A stretch of 64,000 nt of DNA, taken from positions 16,938,495 through 17,002,494 of the forward strand of contig NC_049984.1 of assembly GCF_000003815.2 (NCBI RefSeq), read 5' to 3'. Source of the stretch: Branchiostoma floridae. Lineage: Eukaryota > Chordata > Leptocardii > Amphioxiformes > Branchiostomatidae. Numbering within the stretch: the stretch's first letter is position 1; each line of letters starts with the position of its first letter. A model generated the notes under the pieces. That model was not told the origin of the DNA. It did not search any database and saw only the letters and a program-made list of their open reading frames with translations. This document shows, in pieces, positions 1 to 47,670 of the stretch. The position numbers and the translations under genes were made by a program.

Positions 1-1220
1 GTCCAGTTTTTACTTGCATGCAAGTATTCCCCGGATTAAAAAAAAAGGAGAGACCATTGCAGAGCATTAGATATACCAAGTTGGTAACGCTAACAAATAT
101 ATATACAGTATAACACCATTTAAGCATAATCTTTATAGCAATAAGAGTGGGGGATGTGAAGAAACATACCACAAGCGTACAAATAAATTGAAAGTCATGC
201 AAATTAAATGTACGTTTATTGTTAAAAAAGAATATCACTGCTTTCTTGACATTAATTTTCAACTATAAAGATGATAAAGATAACTTGTAGAACGTGTTAG
301 ATATGGGCTAACTACAAAAAAATTGGAAAGGAGAAAAACAATAAATCCACTAACTTAACATACTTGGAAGGCTGCACAACTTGGAAACGTGAGGTTTTCC
401 AAGATACAGTAGAAGCCAGTTAATTGCACACTGCTAGCTGTTAACTGCACGGAATCCCAAACCGGTGCGGTCCAGCTAGATAACTTCGCATTATTGCACC
501 AGTCGGATAATCACGAAATTCACTGGCAAATAGATCGTGGAATTAAGCGGCTTCTACTGTAGTTGTTTTAGTGTTGAAAACAGCGGTAAAGTTAAGGGAT
601 CTACCGTGTTGATGTTTAGGAAATAGAAAGAGTGCTTTCATGGTCTGTAACGTTAGGTTTCAGATTCTAAGATGGTAGACACAAAAGAAAGGATGACTCT
701 CACTTTAAATTTGAAGTACAGGAAGTGTACAAGTCATCGTCTTCTTCAATCAGTGCAAAGTGAATGAGGAGATTGGATTTCAGTAATTTTCCATCCGATT
801 TTTTGTTCCAAAAGAAATCAGTTCTACTCGTGAGTCACGGTAAAAATGTACCATAGTCTGATCGTGATTCAATGAGTAGACACACGCCCAGAGTCACTCA
901 TTTCAATCACCAATCATGTTTATCAAGTCAAATCACGCATAACATTCCGCGTGACGTGTCACCTGTGTTTTTGGCGGACTTTTGGCAAAGAACCAAATCT
1001 AAGTTAGCGCTCATATTTTTTGACGACGTCACAGCAGAAAATGCCTGCTTTTACTGGGAAATTCTATCTTTTTTCCTTCCATGGATGAAGAGTGATTTAA
1101 TGAGCAGTAAATCTTCTCAGTTATTCTTAGCAAAAGCATTAAAGACGTAGTTTATAAGGTTACTTAATTGTTCCTGCGCGTTACTAAGGCGAAAGCTATG
1201 ACGCAATCACAAGCAGTGAC
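1..1220. other. Upstream intergenic region of PHAF1
   Basis: AT-rich DNA with no convincing coding exon. It contains one pogo/Tigger-like MITE (407-559) and, near 950-1035, two CRE-half-site-like motifs (GTGACGTG and GACGTCAC). An open frame at 872-1150 has no recognisable domain and no coding-like composition, so I do not call it a gene. The last few hundred bases are probably promoter-proximal sequence of the PHAF1 gene. Confidence 0.6.
407..559. mobile_element. pogo/Tigger-like MITE, copy 1
   Basis: Terminal inverted repeats begin CAGTAGAAGCCAGTTAATTG on the left and end with the complementary GCGGCTTCTACTG on the right. The element is bounded on both sides by TA (405-406 and 560-561), the target duplication of Tc1/mariner/pogo elements. 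It is 153 bp with no coding capacity, so non-autonomous. A second member with the same ends lies at 5081-5254. Confidence 0.8.
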
Positions 1221-1320
1221 CCGGAAGTGAAAGTGTCGCCCTGTGACCTCTTTATTTACAAATACCTTAGCGCATGCGCGTTTGAGGAAAACATCCAAAA
1301 TGGCGGTTTTGGCGACCTAA
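1221..1320 (+). promoter_or_regulatory. PHAF1: PHAF1 core promoter (ETS, NRF-1, YY1 motifs)
   Basis: Three motifs typical of TATA-less housekeeping promoters lie in order on the + strand: an ETS/GABP site CCGGAAGTG (1221-1229), a palindromic NRF-1 site GCGCATGCGC (1270-1279) and a YY1 site CCAAAATGGCGG (1295-1306). YY1 sites of this type commonly sit at or just downstream of the start site, so transcription probably begins near 1280-1310. No TATA box is seen. The motifs are seen directly; the start site is inferred. Confidence 0.7.
1300..1320 (+). other. Possible 6-codon upstream ORF in the PHAF1 leader
   Basis: The ATG inside the YY1 motif opens a short frame encoding MAVLAT and then TAA, 88 nt before the main ATG at 1409. 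It would be a uORF only if transcription starts upstream of 1300, which the sequence cannot settle. Confidence 0.3.
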
Positions 1321-1402
1321 CGAAAGTGGAAGGCGAAAATAAGTCCCTAAATCCCACGATATTGACCTATAACTTGCTTATTAGTACAAAGGATACAAAT
1401 AA

Positions 1403-39201
<37,799 letters not shown>

Positions 39202-40277
39202 CCTCACCACGGACCAAACAACAGGAACATCCCCAGACATACATGTACATGTATCTATATCTATGGAATTAACCATCTTCCTGCTTAGGCAGCCTTTTAG
39301 CACCAAATTGGAATTGGTTATATGATTAGTCAGCAGGAGAAGGTTAACACTTAGTATAATCTTGCTGAACTGGACAGAAAGGCAGAGAGTCCAAATTTTC
39401 CCCAAACAAGCGCATGTAAACAGATTTAAATATAAGAAATGACAGTTGTAGTGCCATTGCAAACTTTATCTCTCTTCAAATAATAAGCCTTTTTCTTACA
39501 CATTAGAATTGGATGTACAGTACTTGTATTATGACCCAGTATGTGGTTATGTGTGTCAGTTGAAGAAATTTTTAAAAGCATTAAGACTTTATGCCTGAAC
39601 TTAGTAGTGTTACAAAGAAATGTTGCATGCACATGTGGATGAAGTGTACAAAAGAAATTATGTTGATCTGTCAAATGTATGTATAACATGTTACATGTAG
39701 CTATGAAATCTTCTGATATACAACTTCTGATATAAAGTGTGAGTTGTCCTTTCCCCATCACTATACTGTGTCTGGTGAATGGAGTAGTGACATGTGGTCT
39801 AGATATATGTTAGAATATGTAGGATTGATCCTGAAACTTCTTATTGTGGTATTGAAATTAAAGGAAGGGGAGAGTTAGTGACCATCCTTATCATTACTGT
39901 AGTGCGGTTAATTGATTGATGTTCGAAAGATATGCTAAGTTATGCAGTTACACAGTCATTTTGAGAATTACACCCATTCTTTTACCTGATGTCTGACAAT
40001 GATTTGAACTGTGGCATTTTCTAGGTCTGAAGTTGTCAACTCTACAACACTTGGTGGAATGAATGGCAATTCAACTGAAAGTTGTTAGTTTTTTCTCACA
40101 GTACTGGGAAAAGCTTTGTATAATTTGTCTTAGATGGACTTGAAGAAGATGAATTGTCTAAACTGTATACTGATGACAGAGACCAATATTCTATGATGAA
40201 GGATTTATTGCTCAGTTGTTGGAGATCTTACTCGGATTGCTGAATTTGAATTTTATATCAATGCAAATCTCAACTAG

Positions 40278-40366
40278 CCTGAATACCACCCTAGTTAGTT
40301 TCCATGGCTCCTATATAATCTGGAAAGTATAGGAGCTGCAGAAAACTAACTAGGGTGGCACTCAGG
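40278..40366. mobile_element. 89-bp hairpin MITE-like element
   Basis: CCTGAATACCACCCTAGTTA plus GTTT on the left is complementary, with few mismatches, to AAACTAACTAGGGTGGCACT plus CAGG on the right. The inner arms CTCCTATA and TATAGGAG also pair, so almost the whole element folds back. Confidence 0.65.
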
Positions 40367-40465
40367 ATAAAACTCAACCGCAAGTTAACATGAAATATGT
40401 TGTCATTGATGAACTTTGTGTGAAATTATCTAGGAATTGTCCATTGCTACTCCTGATACATGTAC

Positions 40466-40555
40466 CCTTGGAGCAGGGTCTCCCAGTTACCAACAGTTAC
40501 CAACCAGAAGCTCAATTGTGAGGCTGGTACCAGTTGAGCTACAGGGACATCCCAG
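40466..40555 (-). repeat. tRNA-derived SINE-like sequence
   Basis: On the - strand TGTAGCTCAACTGGTACCAG is a strong A-box match, and CCTCACAATTGAGC resembles an anticodon arm. The B-box region (GTTGGTAACTG, duplicated) is degenerate. Typical of tRNA-derived SINE heads; not a functional tRNA. Confidence 0.5.
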
Positions 40556-40901
40556 CGGTTACATGTTACTCTTGACTTATGATTGCTTTCTATGATGAAG
40601 CTACATGGGAGATGCAATGTACATACCAATAACGCATGTACATGAATAATTCTGTAACTGTTACAATAGATGTGATAGAAGAGGAAATATATTGTTCTGG
40701 GGCAATGGACGACCTTTTTGTTAGTCTGGTACATGTTGGTATCCAAGAAAGACTCACTGTGTGCAGTTTGTCATGTGATTTCAAAACACTATCAAAAACA
40801 AACATTTTTTGATGTGTTAATGCTTGTGTTCATACCTGAAAAAAACCAATGTACATGGATAAATAGTTTCTGTTGACTGAGGAGGAAGGACTTGAGCCAT
40901 T

Positions 40902-40907
40902 AATAAA
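40902..40907 (+). terminator. PHAF1: Candidate PHAF1 polyadenylation signal
   Basis: A canonical AATAAA with a GT-rich downstream element about 45 nt later. It would give a 3'UTR of about 1.7 kb. Confidence 0.45.
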
Positions 40908-41859
40908 GTGATTTTATGTCGAAAGAAGTTAAATATGCCATACCATGATTATCTGTTGTGTGTTGTGGGTGAGGGCGGAGGTTGATTGCTGGTCAATCTT
41001 CTACATTTGCTGCTACTACATGTTACCTGTCAATCAGGAACCTTTAGAACTATGTACACCTTATTACATTCATCTGTGAGCCCATACGATGTACAATGTA
41101 TGTTGTGTTATACATGTAAGACTGGTCTAGTAACTATATCCAAAGTACTTGCAATGGAAAATGGTGAACAATAGTTGGGATAAAAGGGTTAAAAATATAC
41201 TATACCAGTCATATACAAATGCATCTTATGCAAGATTAACAGTTACAGTTACAGCAACTAGATAGAGATATATTGATGTGTTGCTTGAGTAACTGTTGTC
41301 TTGTGTACCTGGATGTCTAACCTTCATTGACTTGTTGTGTATCTGCTTGTAGTATGGTGGGCAGGTTGACTTTTCCAGTGTCATTCAGGTACTTTGTCAT
41401 ATTCCAAAGCGAGTTGTAGTTTTTGTTGTGGAAAGAAAGTTGTAACAATCTTGTTCTCCATTGTGTTAGGTGGAAGTGGAAGGGTTTTTTTTATAGCTGA
41501 CTACCAGCAAATTATACCAGACAGAATAAATTCTTGAGATATCATTTGGTTATACCTTTGGTGTGGATGGTACATAGGCTGGTGTCAATACATGGAATGA
41601 ACATGAAGATTGTTACTGGTAATTTCGTAGGTGTATATGAGTGCTGTGTTCTTTGTAGTAGTTTGTATGTGATACCTTGTGCTGTATGTTCGAAGTAGGA
41701 TCAGCATGAAGACTAAATAATATGGTATACGGACACTATTCTTGAGAAACATGAATGTGTTTTAGTTCGCTTTGAAGTCATTGTCATTGGACCAAGTGAT
41801 TAGACAAATTTTTATCTCAACTGTCACGAATAGCAGATTTTAATGTAGCTTGTAAGTTG

Positions 41860-41865
41860 TTTATT
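41860..41865 (-). terminator. Candidate poly(A) signal of the GT31 gene
   Basis: TTTATT on the + strand reads AATAAA on the - strand, about 620 bp past the GT31 stop. It is the first canonical signal I find downstream. Use of it would overlap the distal PHAF1 3'UTR. Confidence 0.3.
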
Positions 41866-42145
41866 GGTACTTACTTCAGAGTGAATGGATACTTAATACT
41901 TATAGCATGCAAGTCTATTGTTATGACTGATTGTTGGAAGTTTTGTTTAAAAGTTAGGGAAAGTCACCCTGAATTGATTAATTTGTAAGTTAGACTAGTA
42001 TTCATTGTTTTATGTTGATGTCTCAGAATGGACAGTAGAGTAAGAGATTTCAAGATATGTTATGTTTTCTTGGAGGGAAGTTACTTGCCAGGAATATGAA
42101 CCTCCTAATATGCCAAAGGCAGATTTTGATTTTTCCTTTTCGAAG

Positions 42146-42151
42146 AATAAA
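42146..42151 (+). terminator. PHAF1: Alternative distal PHAF1 polyadenylation signal
   Basis: AATAAA 330 bp from the end of the convergent GT31 coding sequence. A further AATAAA lies at 42372-42377. Confidence 0.35.
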
Positions 42152-42481
42152 AATGATTTCATTCCTTCAAGTTGGAGTCATTTCTGTAATTCTACAGTCA
42201 GCATTTAGTTTCATTGTTTAACTTTGACATTGTCTAGTTGTAGTTCTCTGGTTGCATGTACTGTACAATCAAGGAGGTTGAAAAAAAAGCCTCCTTGGTA
42301 CAATGTTTTCCGTTTCTAATGGAGGTGACTGCAGAGAAGCGCTGATGAAAAAGAATTTTTTTTACAAGTGCAATAAAACGACTCATTGATCCAATATATT
42401 CTCCTAATTCCAAGCAACATTTCATCACCTTTTAACGGTATTAAGAGCTACAAGAAGGGAACAAAAACATTGGCTGTCCGG

Positions 42482-43468
42482 CTAGTAGCATTTCGATGTA
42501 AGAGCTTTCCAATACTTTGTCATTTTCTCCGGATTCCCAGCCCCGCGTGAAACCACCAACCACTCAAACCCACAGGAGTTAATGTTCACGTCATAATGAC
42601 AGAAGCCGCTGTGATGGCGGGGAGCGATACCCAGCTTCTCCAGACAGATCCCCAGGTAAATGTCTGCCATGAATAAGTACTTTGTGGTCAGAGACGTCTC
42701 GTACAGAAGCCACGGCATGTCGTTGGACATGACGTAGGCGAAGCCCCAGACATACGGTGGAAACGTGTCGCCGGGAAACACGTCGTTCGGTACGTACCAA
42801 TATTTCCACGGACCGTTTGGGTCGCGAGTAGGCTTTTTGTCAGTGATGACCCAACCGAGCATTAATTCGCTCGCTTCAGATTCAGGCAACCCTTTCAAGT
42901 ATGTGACCAGGCTGAAGATGTTCACAAAGGTGTCTGGTGACGTTTTCATGACGTATTTGGCATTGGGACAAAACTGGAAGGCCCATTTCAAACACATGAC
43001 TGTCTTAAGGGTGCCATTGCGAGGTGCGTCTGTGAAGCTTTCCTGAATGATATCTCTGAACATCTCGTTCTCGTCTTGAAGAGTTTGCTGGATCCCTGCA
43101 TCATCGCTCACGCCGAATGCGAAGATGGTTCTGATGGCGCCGATTCCCGGGATGTTAATCTCGTCCCCCCAGGTGTTCCGGATAGCCTGTCTCTGCGCCT
43201 TGCTCTCGGGTGGCGTGGTGACAATGATGAGAAGGAAAACATCCTCTCCTTTACATTTACCGGGGTTATTTAAGGTGAAAGTGAAGGGATGCGGGTTCGG
43301 TACCCGTCTGAGGTACTCTGGTCGATCCTGATGTGGGTCTCTGCCCTGTAGCGGCCATTCCACTGACGTGACGTCTTGGTGCAATGGGGGAAATACGTAA
43401 AGTAGACCAACGAGAACACAGACGGCAACCACAGCCTGAGGGGCCTTGCTGGCACAAAATCTCCCCAT
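42482..43468 (-). CDS. Beta-1,3-galactosyltransferase-like protein (GT31 family), possibly altered active site
   Basis: A 328-aa, single-exon frame with type II Golgi topology: a short cytosolic tail, then a signal anchor at about residues 11-29 (AVVAVCVLVGLLYVF). GT31 landmarks follow: DVFLLIIVTT (76-85), RQAIRNTWG (93-101), an N-glycosylation site NGT (151-153), KTSPDTFVN (175-183), PPYVWGFAYVMS (237-248) and ADIYLGICLEKLGI (268-281). GT31 enzymes transfer Gal, GlcNAc or GalNAc in beta-1,3 linkage to glycans. Here the usual metal-binding KTDDD reads KTSPD, and the Glu of the usual EDV(Y)xG is Ala. Both changes are at key positions, so it may be inactive or use an altered mechanism. The sequence is intact, with no frameshift. 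The start is the ATG just before the anchor. Donor, acceptor and orthologue cannot be named. Confidence 0.9.
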   Translation of the reverse strand: MGRFCASKAPQAVVAVCVLVGLLYVFPPLHQDVTSVEWPLQGRDPHQDRPEYLRRVPNPHPFTFTLNNPGKCKGEDVFLLIIVTTPPESKAQRQAIRNTWGDEINIPGIGAIRTIFAFGVSDDAGIQQTLQDENEMFRDIIQESFTDAPRNGTLKTVMCLKWAFQFCPNAKYVMKTSPDTFVNIFSLVTYLKGLPESEASELMLGWVITDKKPTRDPNGPWKYWYVPNDVFPGDTFPPYVWGFAYVMSNDMPWLLYETSLTTKYLFMADIYLGICLEKLGIAPRHHSGFCHYDVNINSCGFEWLVVSRGAGNPEKMTKYWKALTSKCY

Positions 43469-43504
43469 TTCTGTTATCTAGTCTTCGAATTCTTCTGTAG
43501 GATT

Positions 43505-44297
43505 CTGAAATACAGAAAATGCAGTCGTAAACGTTTCGTGCATATGATCAATGCCATTACGAGGTTAGACATTAGGAAATTCAATCAGTGATACGTTTAC
43601 AAAGGGTTGGAATCCAGGTAAATAATATTCGAGTCCTCCCTTTCGGTTTAAGGTGAGGTTGTATACGTAGTTCCGCTCTGAGATGGCCTCCCTGGCATCC
43701 AGTGGTGTATACCTGCTGGGACCAGGAAAGACTGTGAATGAAAAAGTGTCCCAAACTGGAAACTAGAACTCCTACCTGGCCGAAGAACTCTTCTGTAGCT
43801 CTGATTGAGTCCTTTTGTTTTTCGTGAGGGCAAAGGGCACAGACGGCGGAGTCCAAGAAGAGTTGAGCCTCGGCGACAATTGGTGAAGGTTTGTCTATCA
43901 AAAGTAATGAAATGGCAGAGACAACGTAGACCAAATTGGGTTGGGGATGGCGGAAGTGTGAGCGGATACAGCTTTTCGTGCTCCGGTTCGAACTGAAGAC
44001 TGTAGTTAGAATCTTTAGGTAGTTGCCCCCTCCCCTTGAGCACAAATGGACTACCTCCAGTCAGTCCGGACCATGAAAATATGGGGCAGGTGAGGCAATT
44101 ACCATGACAAGGACTACGTTGTCTAACTAGTATTGCAGGTGTTTCGTACAAGACGAGTGTGATATCGCGCAGTGATTTTTTTCAATACAAGTAATGAGTA
44201 TGTCAACAAAAGCTAGGTTTTTGAGAAAATCTCAACTTGAATGTTTGCGAGATGATATCTTCAGTGCGCTTGCGACCTAACGAATGAAAAGACTTAC
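43505..44297 (-). other. Probable 5'UTR intron of the GT31 gene
   Basis: On the - strand a strong acceptor TTTTCTGTATTTCAG lies 36 nt upstream of the GT31 ATG. A matching donor AGT|GTAAGTC occurs at 44297, and an alternative donor GGCCAG|GTAGGA at 43775. Open frames in this stretch (43581-44151) resemble no known family and are not called. The splice model is an inference. Confidence 0.45.
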
Positions 44298-45560
44298 ACT
44301 GTCATACATTCAGGACCTTCTCCTGGGAGCTTCGGAGCAGTCTGACCAGTTTTAGACCACGCCCATCTTTCACGACGACCATATCACAACCTTTTCATAA
44401 CAGCAAACGATCCGAAGTACAGATAATATAGTGGTGATTTGTGAAATATTACGAGCGGACGACATGCAAAAGAAACGTTAAGACCTTACTTGACTGTCAC
44501 ATGACAAGTCACGTAGATATATGATACAACTCTATCTATCCCAATATATACTATGCCGTAATATTGACAGTCCCAAACATACAAATATTTTGTCGTCGGA
44601 GGTTACCCTCCGCCTCAAAGTAATAAAGATTTTGACTTCAGCGAGCCCTTGCCTCAGCGTTTAGTCAAGAAATTAAAGTGCTTACGAAAATGGTAAAAAA
44701 TCGGCAAAAATACTTGCTACTGCTGAATACTACATCTTTCTGGATGTATCAGATGTAAATCATAACCCCCAAGAGAGCCTAATTTGGCGAGTTAAAAAAA
44801 GAACTGAGAAAAAAGCCCCGTATCTCGCTATAAACGGAGCGACTTTCACTCGCGAACAAGGAAGGCTCGCAATGGGTTTAAAGATGCTATTTTTTTATAA
44901 TGGATATACTGGGTTTAATCGTGCCCATTCGAGTCAGAAATGGGTGTATTTTTGTTTGGATAGTCACTGAAAATGTAACAACACTAGAAACATCACTCTG
45001 CAATCTTCATGGACGAAAAGCGAATACTTTTTCTGAGATCAAATTTAGCCCGTTTTCTCTTTCTGTTCACTTCAAGCAACTTAAAAGAATCATGGATAGT
45101 AGCCTCCTTCACCGGCGACGCTAGGGTCCCGGACAAACGCGGTGAAGCCTTGAGTGAAATTACATGGTCAGGCTGGAACAGAGAGGGTGTAAATCATGTG
45201 TGTGTGTATGCTGTATGGGAGAGGTGGGCCACTTTGGTACTCGTGCTTGAATTTTTTGTGCCGTGCTGATGTTTAGAAGATTCTTTTCCAAGAACGACCT
45301 TTAGCCTACTGTAGATCCCATTTGTTACCAATGTGACATTTGTGGATAAGGACGCTTCAAGGTGATAGATTAGACGTTAAGGATATAGTTCATGGCATTA
45401 AGAACTGCGTTTTCATCTTTTGTTTTAAATGTGGATTTGTCTTTTTGCCCTAACACCTCTCACGTTTGTTGGAATAGCCTTGGTTTTAGTTTATTTCAGC
45501 CTGCCACACTTCACACTTGGATGTCACCTCAGTTTTGGAACAAAAACTACATCATAAAGT

Positions 45561-45660
45561 NNNNNNNNNNNNNNNNNNNNNNNNNNNNNNNNNNNNNNNN
45601 NNNNNNNNNNNNNNNNNNNNNNNNNNNNNNNNNNNNNNNNNNNNNNNNNNNNNNNNNNNN
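45561..45660. other. Assembly gap (100 N)
   Basis: Exactly 100 N, the usual placeholder for a gap of unknown size. The open frames running through it are meaningless. Confidence 0.99.
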
Positions 45661-46020
45661 TCAATTATATTAAAGATCTTGCCACATATCGCCCTTGGAT
45701 CATTTGAATTCACATGATCAATTAGAAGGGAATGCTTTTCACACGAGTGCTGCACTTTCTTCATCAGTCACTAGTCGGCGTTTCTTTTCACGCAACCAAA
45801 CTCGTATTTTTCCCGAACTTCAGTCAGGGTTTGTACGATACTTATATATTACTTAGGAAACCTTTTCATGCAGCTGAATGTTGATACATATCCCAATAAC
45901 GTCATATTGCCGGTTGTGTACATGTAATGATGATGCCACGATTCATGTGTACACAGGAAAGGAACTGTCACCATGCGTTCACGGGACGTGCGTAACGTTA
46001 CATACATTGCTGGAATGTCT

Positions 46021-46041
46021 TTCAGCACCAAGGACAATGCC
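46021..46041 (+). promoter_or_regulatory. RE1/NRSE-like motif 1
   Basis: TTCAGCACCAAGGACA followed by ATGCC. Both RE1 half-sites (TTCAGCACC and GGACA) are present at canonical spacing; the last position of GGACAG differs. Confidence 0.5.
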
Positions 46042-46187
46042 GGTGCTGTTACGGCGATTCGATGCCAACACACAACATAGCTACATGTTTGTATCTGCTT
46101 ACGACTTCTCCATGATCAAACACGTCCATACAAACTCGACGTTACAGATGACCTCGCCTGGAAACCCCAATCTTACCTTCACCCAAA

Positions 46188-46208
46188 TTCAGCACCAAGG
46201 ACAGCAGC
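46188..46208 (+). promoter_or_regulatory. RE1/NRSE-like motif 2
   Basis: TTCAGCACCAAGGACAGC followed by AGC. Full left half-site and full right half-site GGACAGC; the best match of the three to the vertebrate RE1 consensus. Confidence 0.6.
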
Positions 46209-46315
46209 TGCACTCAAAAGCAATGCTAGCTTGCTGGTTACTTCTCCATTCAATCCACACATTCCATACAAACCTGACTTTTGATTTGGATGCCTCTATC
46301 TTACCTGTACCTTAC

Positions 46316-46336
46316 TTCAGCACCAAGGACAGGGTG
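46316..46336 (+). promoter_or_regulatory. RE1/NRSE-like motif 3
   Basis: TTCAGCACCAAGGACAGGG followed by TG. Same orientation as the other two and identical to motif 2 over its first 17 bases. Confidence 0.55.
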
Positions 46337-46718
46337 CATAATTTAGCTTTAAAAGTTCGCTTCACCCAGTGTTCTTCCGCAAAAAAAAAATTGTGAGGAA
46401 AAGAACTACAACTACATAAGCTAATCCAAGTGGATCTCTGGATATTCATACATTCCACACTCACACACACGATGTGGACTGGTGATTTTTGTCCTTTCAG
46501 AATGAACCTATTTGTAGGTAGCGGTATTTGCCATTTTTAAAAGTCTATGGAGCTCTTTTAAAAAAAAGAATAAAACGACGATGGATGGAACTGTGCTATT
46601 TTAAGAAGACAGTTGTGATATAGAATCTAATGCCTGGTGTCCCCCATTTTCATCAAAGTGTAAAGAAAGACTCAACAAAAAACAACACACATTCTTCTTC
46701 ACTTACAAAACTGTTTTG

Positions 46719-46724
46719 TTTAAT
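46719..46724 (-). terminator. MTSS1: Candidate MTSS polyadenylation signal
   Basis: ATTAAA on the - strand; about 30 nt downstream lies GTGTGTTGTTTTTTGTTG, a good GU-rich downstream element. Confidence 0.4.
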
Positions 46725-47468
46725 ATGATACATAGAACACTCCAATAGGAGGACATCAACTCGTGTTCCAGATATTCACAGAAAAAACTTGAAGGTAGTA
46801 TCCGAAGATACAAGAATCTCGCTGTAGAGACAATTACACAGTGTAAGTCCACCTATGTGCTAGGTGTTACACAGGGAGGTACTGTTTGGTGCATTCAGGT
46901 ATGGTCTGAGGCTCTTATTGACCATTCTCCAGGTTGCTGGCAAAAAACAGGTATTTAAAAAAAAGATATTACATAGCATAAAGGTTTAGTGCCAGGGTTT
47001 TCAGAAGTATTCACTGTGATAAGAAGTAGTAGTGTAAGTCTGTCAGTAAGTGTATGAGCTGATACATGTATATGCAAGAACAATGTTGCAAAACCCTGAG
47101 AGTGAGATACCTGAACTGATGTGTGGCACGCAGTTGTTATGTACATCTAGAGATCTGGCTTGGATTGCTGAGAAGTATGACTATGGGACAAGGCAGAGAA
47201 CAGTTTGTGTACATAAATGTTTCACAATAAAGCTTTGCAAAATAAGGGAAGGTTGGATGGAAACAACACTAGTTACTTTTAATTTTGAAAGACACTGTGC
47301 ATCTAGAAAATATTCCCTGCTTAAATCCTTATCTTTAACCACTTGCTGAATGTACATAAGATATCTATCAGTAACTCAATTATATCTTCAAAAATGACAA
47401 TGTCCTTCCAAATTTAAGTAACCAGTGATTGACTGCAAATAATCAACTGCATTTTTACAGCTTTTTCT

Positions 47469-47670
47469 TAGTCTCTACCAGACTCCGAATCGCTGGAAAA
47501 TCGTAGAAATGGAACAAATAGAGAGGAATATAACCGGGCAGGGAACAGCACGCGATTCCAGGACGATCGCGTGCTGTTCCCTGGCCGGTTATATTCCTCT
47601 GGCCGGCTTACTCCTCTGATTTGTTACATTTCTACGATTTTTCCAGCGATCCGGAGTCTGGTAGAGACTA
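47469..47670. mobile_element. Mutator-like (MULE) hairpin MITE with 9-bp target duplication
   Basis: Ends TAGTCTCTACCAGACTCCG and its complement continue pairing almost to the centre (spacer about TCCAGGACG), so the 202-bp element is nearly one hairpin. The right arm has a small extra segment (AGTAAGCCGGCC region). It is flanked by perfect 9-bp direct repeats GCTTTTTCT (47460-47468 and 47671-47679), the hallmark of Mutator-superfamily insertion. No coding capacity. Confidence 0.88.

Larger units (their letters stand above)
39202..42170 (+). other. PHAF1: PHAF1 3'UTR and convergent intergenic DNA
   Basis: No coding frame of interest. Candidate poly(A) signals on the + strand are ATTAAA at 39857-39862, AATAAA at 40902-40907 (followed after about 40 nt by a GT-rich tract, TGTTGTGTGTTGTGGGTG) and AATAAA at 42146-42151. 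It also contains a hairpin element (40278-40366) and a tRNA-derived piece (40466-40555). The true 3' end cannot be fixed without transcripts. Confidence 0.5.
44298..46680. other. Intergenic region between the GT31 and MTSS genes
   Basis: Mixed-composition DNA without a supported gene. It should contain the GT31 promoter (to the right of about 44300), the assembly gap at 45561-45660 and the cluster of three RE1-like motifs (46021-46336). Several open frames, including one of 172 codons over the RE1 cluster, lack any recognisable domain. Confidence 0.55.

Noticed and set aside
872-1150. 92-codon frame upstream of PHAF1
   Set aside because: No domain, AT-rich, no splice partner; probably chance.
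43581-44151. Two overlapping frames of 154 and 167 codons upstream of the GT31 gene
   Set aside because: No known family and two different frames of the same DNA; better explained as a 5'UTR intron or leader.
45878-46396. 172-codon + strand open frame covering the RE1-like cluster
   Set aside because: No recognisable domain, no splice or start support, and no coding-like composition; the frame merely lacks stops.
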